Origin: Tardiphaga sp.
GTDB taxonomy: Bacteria; Pseudomonadota; Alphaproteobacteria; Rhizobiales; Xanthobacteraceae
DNA length: 10,417 bases
Assembly (NCBI GenBank): GCA_028290765.1
Contig: JAQGJF010000011.1
Location: 1 to 10,417 of the forward strand
Direction of reading: 5' to 3'
In this document: one piece after another, positions 7,601-10,417 of the stretch
How the letters are laid out: every line of letters starts with the position of its first letter
How positions within the stretch are numbered: the first letter of the stretch is position 1
Program-made: the position numbers and the translations under genes
The notes under the pieces: model-generated
Seen by the model: only the letters and a program-made list of their open reading frames with translations
Databases searched by the model: none
What the model was told of the DNA's origin: nothing

Positions 7601-7837
7601 ATGGTTGACAAACTCAAAATCTCCCGACCCAACGTCGTCGATTTCATGAGCTATCAGCAGCAACGCCAGACCAGCGCCAGGGCGCTTGTCGCGTCGGCGC
7701 TGGCGGCATCGGCGCGCAACTGCAGGCATTGCGGCGCGGCGCTTGCCGAGGGCGAGTCCGAAGACGAGTGCTCGAGCGCCGGTATCAGCGCTGCGAAACC
7801 GGCGCCTGCGCGATTTCGCGCCGTGCCGGAACGCTGA
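7601..7837 (+). CDS. Small hypothetical protein with a CxxC motif
   Basis: A 78-residue protein of unknown function. Support for its being real: a good ribosome site (GAGGAAG just before the ATG at 7601), G/C at most third codon positions like its neighbours, and a patterned sequence. It starts KISRPNVVDFMSYQQQRQ, continues with an Ala-rich helix (about 24-38), and then has Cys41-x2-Cys44 in NCRHCGAALAEGESEDECSSA with a further Cys at about 57. Two or three cysteines could bind a metal as half a zinc ribbon or form a disulfide, but a full four-ligand set is absent. From memory, similar short proteins occur in Bradyrhizobium-group genomes annotated as hypothetical. There is no signal peptide or membrane segment. 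It is convergent with the SDR gene with 18 bases between stops, and no terminator is visible there. Confidence 0.72.
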   Translation: MVDKLKISRPNVVDFMSYQQQRQTSARALVASALAASARNCRHCGAALAEGESEDECSSAGISAAKPAPARFRAVPER

Positions 7838-7855
7838 GAGCAGGCGCGAATGCGT

Positions 7856-8608
7856 TCAAACGTGCTGGCCGCCGTTGATATGAATCTCGGCGCCGTTGAC
7901 GTACGAACTCGTCTCCGTGCACAGCACGTAGATGATTTTCGCCACCTCGTCGGGCGTGCCGAGGCGGTGCAGCGGTATCTGCTGGTCCACGATCTTCTCG
8001 GTACCCGGCGACAGGATCGAGGTGTCGATCTCGCCCGGCGCGATCGAATTGACGCGGACGCCGAAGCGGCCGAAATCCGACGCCATCTCCCGGGTCAATG
8101 AGGCCAGCGCCGCCTTCGAGGTGGCATAGGCGGCTCCGGCGAACGGATGCACCCGTGATCCGGCGATCGAGGTGACGTTGACCACCGATCCCTTGGCGGC
8201 CTTCAATTCCTCGAGCAGCCCGCGTGCCATCATGATCGGTGCAAAGAAATTGACGCGGAACACATGACTCCAGGCATCGACGTCGGTGTCGATAGAACTC
8301 AGCCTGCCGCCGCCTGCGGCCTTCGGTGAAATCGCGGCATTGTTGACCAGCGCGTGCAGTTCGCCGCTCTCCAGGCGCTCGCGGATCTCGGCGATGGCGC
8401 GCGCGGTGTCGGCGTGGTCGGCGAGGTCGACCTGGATGTGATCCTCCGGGCCCGCGCCCCATGGGCACTCTTCGGGAAACGGATGCCGCGAACAGGTAAG
8501 GACGCGCCATCCGGCGCTGGAAAAGCGGATCACGGTGGCGTGGCCGATGCCGCGACTGGCTCCGGTCAGAAGCAAGGTGCGCCGCGGCGTATTGGCGGTG
8601 TTCGGCAT
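7856..8608 (-). CDS. SDR-family NAD(P)-dependent oxidoreductase
   Basis: A 250-residue classical short-chain dehydrogenase/reductase. The cofactor motif TGASRGIG is at 15-22, NNAA at 89-92, Asn120 in RVNFFAP, the catalytic Ser147 (NVTSIAGS), Tyr161 and Lys165 (YATSKAA), and the PGEIDT loop at 191-196. The Rossmann fold and active site are therefore complete. Arg41 after strand beta-2 hints at NADPH use, but this is weak. The C-terminus SSYVNGAEIHINGGQHV is the standard SDR ending. The substrate cannot be predicted. AGGGAC four bases before the ATG supports the start. The gene begins 23 bases after the pdxH stop on the same strand, so the two are probably one transcript; whether the SDR acts on a B6 vitamer or is simply a passenger is open. 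Confidence 0.93.
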   Translation of the reverse strand: MPNTANTPRRTLLLTGASRGIGHATVIRFSSAGWRVLTCSRHPFPEECPWGAGPEDHIQVDLADHADTARAIAEIRERLESGELHALVNNAAISPKAAGGGRLSSIDTDVDAWSHVFRVNFFAPIMMARGLLEELKAAKGSVVNVTSIAGSRVHPFAGAAYATSKAALASLTREMASDFGRFGVRVNSIAPGEIDTSILSPGTEKIVDQQIPLHRLGTPDEVAKIIYVLCTETSSYVNGAEIHINGGQHV

Positions 8609-8631
8609 GGATGTCCCTTAGACTCTCGATA

Positions 8632-9273
8632 TCACGGATAAAGCCGCGTCCTGGACCATGGCTGGTCCGAGGTCTCGCGGCCGAATTCGATGCGGTCATG
8701 CAGCCGGAACGGCCGGTCGTGCCAGAACTCGAAGCGTTGTGGTGCGATCCGCCAGCCGCTCCAGCCCGGCGGCCGCGGCACGTCGCCGACAATGTGCCTG
8801 GCGGCGACCTTTGCGATCGCCTGCTCGAACGCGAACCGGCTCTCCAGCGGCTGCGATTGCTTGCTGGCCCAGGCGCCGATCTGGGCCTGCTTCGGCCGGG
8901 TCGCGAAATAGGCGTCCGCTTCGGCCTCGCTCACCGGCGTCACATTGCCGCGGATGCGGACCTGCCGGCGCAGCGATTTCCAGTGAAAAAGTAAAGCGGC
9001 CTTAGGATTTGTGGCGAGTTCGCGGCCCTTCTGGCTGGCGATGTGGCTGTAAAACACGAAACCATCGCGATCATAGCCCTTCATCAGCACCATTCGCACG
9101 TCGGGAAGCCCGTCGGCATCGACGGTGGCCAGCGCCATGGCGTTTGGATCGTTCGGCTCGCTTTTCACCGCCTCGGCAAACCATTCGGCAAACAGGCCAA
9201 AAGGATCTTGGGCCGTGGTGAAATCACCAGACGTTAACTGGGTTGGGTGTTTCATGGATGTGGTGTCGGTCAT
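8632..9273 (-). CDS. pdxH: Pyridoxamine 5'-phosphate oxidase
   Basis: A 213-residue FMN enzyme that oxidises pyridoxamine or pyridoxine 5'-phosphate to pyridoxal 5'-phosphate, the last step of B6 synthesis and salvage, in the cytoplasm. Hallmarks: [13 protein letters not shown] (54-66), [13 protein letters not shown] (74-86), [16 protein letters not shown] (94-109), [10 protein letters not shown] (137-146), and the C-terminal signature [14 protein letters not shown] (181-194) with the typical end WSRTRLYP. The length is close to the E. coli enzyme (218). The start [10 protein letters not shown] at 9273 is preferred by family resemblance. A second ATG six codons in (9255) is also possible, since neither has a clear Shine-Dalgarno sequence. 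A longer open frame reaching 9384 overlaps the divergent control region and is not supported. The gene probably forms an operon with the SDR gene downstream and is divergent from the small surface-protein gene. Confidence 0.95.
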   Translation of the reverse strand: MTDTTSMKHPTQLTSGDFTTAQDPFGLFAEWFAEAVKSEPNDPNAMALATVDADGLPDVRMVLMKGYDRDGFVFYSHIASQKGRELATNPKAALLFHWKSLRRQVRIRGNVTPVSEAEADAYFATRPKQAQIGAWASKQSQPLESRFAFEQAIAKVAARHIVGDVPRPPGWSGWRIAPQRFEFWHDRPFRLHDRIEFGRETSDQPWSRTRLYP

Positions 9274-9326
9274 CAGGGTGTTCCGAGTTGCGTCAGCCAG
9301 CGGTCCAGAGCGCGGAGGAGTGTCTC

Positions 9327-9343
9327 TATAGGTCAGACCTATA
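9327..9343. promoter_or_regulatory. Operator-like palindrome in the pdxH divergent region
   Basis: TATAGGTCAGACCTATA is a perfect 8+1+8 inverted repeat. Its core GGTCNGACC matches the pattern bound by many FadR-subfamily GntR repressors. It overlaps a second palindrome, CCTATATAGG (9338-9347), that contains CTATAT, a plausible -10 box on either strand. It lies about 53 bases from both the pdxH start (9273) and the surface-protein start (9396), the position expected of a shared operator. No GntR gene is visible in the window, so the regulator is unknown. Confidence 0.5.
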
Positions 9344-9395
9344 TAGGACACGGCGACGCATTGGCCTATCGGCGATCGCGCCATGGGGCGCTGTC

Positions 9396-9806
9396 ATGAC
9401 AGCGATTCTAATGGGCGCCGGCGGGGGCGGTTGCAGCGTGTCCCGAAGCAACGACGCCTTCGCGCAGATGGAAGGCGACAAGGACGTGACCGGTTCGATC
9501 GGTCGGGCTGCGCCATCCACCGAGGAGCCCACCGAGGCCGATCTCGCCTTTGCCCGCAATGCCGCTTCGGACGTACTGACTAGCGGAGCCAAGGATTCCA
9601 GCCAGCCCTGGGCAAACCCCTCAACCGGGGCGCGGGGCTCGGTGACGCCGCTCGCCACCGCCTACACCACCGAAGGACGTACTTGCCGGGATTTCCTGGC
9701 GAGTTACGTTAATGGTACCTCGGAAACTTGGCTGCAGGGCGCCGCATGCCGGTCCGAGCATGGCCGATGGGACGTCCACACCCTGAAGCCATGGCGAAAG
9801 AGCTGA
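9396..9806 (+). CDS. Small RT0821/Lpp0805-type (17 kDa antigen-like) surface protein
   Basis: A 136-residue predicted exported protein. The C-terminal half carries the family pattern WANPSTGARGSVTPLATAY (72-90), CRDFLASYV (97-105), WLQGAACRS (112-120) and GRWDV, as in short RT0821/Lpp0805-family surface proteins related to the rickettsial 17-kDa antigen. Their molecular role is unknown, but outer-membrane or periplasmic location is usual. The N-terminus is odd. From the ATG at 9396 the protein starts MTAILMGAGGGGCSVS, a short hydrophobic stretch with a poor lipobox before Cys13 and no basic residues. The codons just upstream, in the same frame, read [17 protein letters not shown], which looks like the missing front of a signal peptide, yet no ATG, GTG or TTG lies there. 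The ribosome site before 9396 is weak (GGGGCG). Function and family are fairly secure; the start is not. Confidence 0.75.
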   Translation: MTAILMGAGGGGCSVSRSNDAFAQMEGDKDVTGSIGRAAPSTEEPTEADLAFARNAASDVLTSGAKDSSQPWANPSTGARGSVTPLATAYTTEGRTCRDFLASYVNGTSETWLQGAACRSEHGRWDVHTLKPWRKS

Positions 9807-9811
9807 GGGCG

Positions 9812-9837
9812 GCCTGATTCAGCTTGTTGAATCAGGC
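9812..9837 (+). terminator. Hairpin after the surface-protein gene, possible terminator
   Basis: GCCTGATTCA (9812-9821) pairs perfectly with TGAATCAGGC (9828-9837) around a 6-base loop, six bases after the TGA at 9804-9806. The stem is long and well placed to end the transcript, but it is followed by ATTAGCGGG instead of a T-run, so termination may be weak or Rho-dependent. Confidence 0.45.
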
Positions 9838-9859
9838 ATTAGCGGGTGGGGCTCAAGCC

Positions 9860-9889
9860 CGTTGCAAAAATGACACGAAGACCCCAGAT
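9860..9889 (+). promoter_or_regulatory. Candidate heat-shock (sigma-32/RpoH) promoter before the J-domain gene
   Basis: CGTTGCAAA (-35-like, with TTGCAAA at 9862-9868) is followed after 13 bases by CCCCAGAT (9882-9889), close to the RpoH pattern CTTGAAA-N(11-16)-CCCCATNT. Transcription would begin near 9895, about 50 bases before the co-chaperone start. A J-domain gene is a biologically sensible RpoH target. The match is imperfect (one change in each box), so this is a suggestion. Confidence 0.4.
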
Positions 9890-9945
9890 GAAGGCTAGGC
9901 GGGCGGGCAGCCCACACATTGAAATTCCTGAAGGAGGCACGCCGG

Positions 9946-10417
9946 ATGCGCGACCCCTATGAAATCTTGGGGGTGCGGCGGGACGCCAGCGCCGCGGCGA
10001 TCAAGAGCGCCTATCGCAAGCTTGCCAAGAAGCATCACCCCGACGCCAACAAGAATGATCCGAAATCCGCGGCGCGCTTTTCCGAATTGAACTCAGCCAA
10101 CGAAATCATCGGCGACGAGGACAAGCGCAAGCAGTTCGATCGCGGCGAGATCGACGCCGAGGGCAAGCCGCGCTTCCAGGGCTTTCCCGGCGGCGGCGAC
10201 CCGCGTACGCGCAGGGGGCCCGGCGGTTTCGAGACCCATACCTTCCGCACCGGCGGCGCCGGTCCCGGCGGTTTGGGCGGCGGCGGTTTCGAGGACATCC
10301 TCAACAGCATGTTCGGCGGTGCCGCGGCGCGCGGCGCGCGGCCCGGCGCAGGCAATACTTTCGAGTTCGATACCGGCGGTATAGCGCTCGACCTCGATCT
10401 CAGCGTCGCCATGACGG
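9946..10417 (+). CDS. J-domain co-chaperone (DnaJ/CbpA class), 3' end outside window
   Basis: The frame is open from the ATG at 9946 to the window end (157 residues). AAGGAGG at 9931-9937, eight bases upstream, is the strongest ribosome site in the window. Residues about 3-67 are a J domain, with YEILGV, YRKLAKKHHPD carrying the essential His31-Pro32-Asp33 that stimulates DnaK ATPase, and the DKRKQFDRGEID end of helix IV. A Gly/Phe-rich linker follows (about 79-125, FPGGGD...GGGGFEDILNSMFGG). From about 146 the segment IALDLDLSVAMT is the start of the substrate-binding C-terminal domain. Whether a cysteine-rich zinc domain follows, which would separate DnaJ from CbpA-type proteins, lies outside the window. 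A candidate heat-shock promoter lies upstream. Confidence 0.93.
   Translation, partial: MRDPYEILGVRRDASAAAIKSAYRKLAKKHHPDANKNDPKSAARFSELNSANEIIGDEDKRKQFDRGEIDAEGKPRFQGFPGGGDPRTRRGPGGFETHTFRTGGAGPGGLGGGGFEDILNSMFGGAAARGARPGAGNTFEFDTGGIALDLDLSVAMT

Noticed and set aside
9838..9945. A tRNA or structured RNA before the J-domain gene, suggested by GGGCT-CA-AGCCC near 9849-9860
   Set aside because: The loop is too small to fold as drawn and there is no cloverleaf or T-loop sequence.
1..10417. Phage-defence, CRISPR, biosynthetic or other novel multi-gene system
   Set aside because: All confident genes are housekeeping or envelope functions on both strands with no shared operon beyond two genes; there are no integrases, transposases or composition shifts.

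Overview
The window is an ordinary, gene-dense, high-GC stretch of alphaproteobacterial chromosome. Protein wording and the style of the interspersed palindromic repeats resemble Bradyrhizobium, Rhodopseudomonas and relatives (Nitrobacteraceae). That placement is recalled from family resemblance, not from a search. I see no rRNA, tRNA, CRISPR array, transposase, integrase, phage gene or toxin-antitoxin pair, and no convincing candidate for a new multi-gene system. The points worth a second look are mostly non-coding: several structured palindromic elements, an operator-like palindrome midway between two divergent genes, and a heat-shock-type promoter candidate before a J-domain gene.

Layout. 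Bases 1-153 hold the 3' end of glutaryl-CoA dehydrogenase (gcdH, +). A nested palindromic element (about 174-275) follows, then an MBL-fold hydrolase of the LACTB2 type (298-1248, +). A 22-bp perfect inverted repeat (1234-1316) separates it from a convergent membrane protein with a DUF1499 domain (1328-2176, -). A hairpin repeat lies between that gene and an acyl-CoA synthetase (2379-4007, -), which is divergent from an extensin-like_C family exported protein (4064-5113, +). After it come another imperfect inverted-repeat element (about 5132-5250) and a clear intrinsic terminator (5268-5294) for an L,D-transpeptidase lipoprotein gene read the other way (5324-6001, -). A 410-base intergenic region without a convincing gene precedes a CorA-family metal transporter (6412-7392, +). 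Next are a small Cys-containing hypothetical protein (7601-7837, +) and the convergent pair pdxH (8635-9273 coding, -) plus an SDR oxidoreductase (7856-8608, -), which look like a two-gene operon. Divergent from pdxH is a small RT0821/Lpp0805-type surface protein (9396-9806, +). The window ends in a truncated J-domain co-chaperone gene (9946-end, +).

Functional links. GcdH and the acyl-CoA synthetase both belong to acyl-CoA catabolism but are far apart and on opposite strands. The extensin-like protein and the L,D-transpeptidase are both envelope proteins, probably acting on peptidoglycan, and are convergent neighbours. pdxH supplies pyridoxal phosphate, and its co-transcribed SDR has an unknown substrate. 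Very long antisense open frames (for example opposite the synthetase and opposite corA) follow from high GC at third codon positions and are not annotated as genes.
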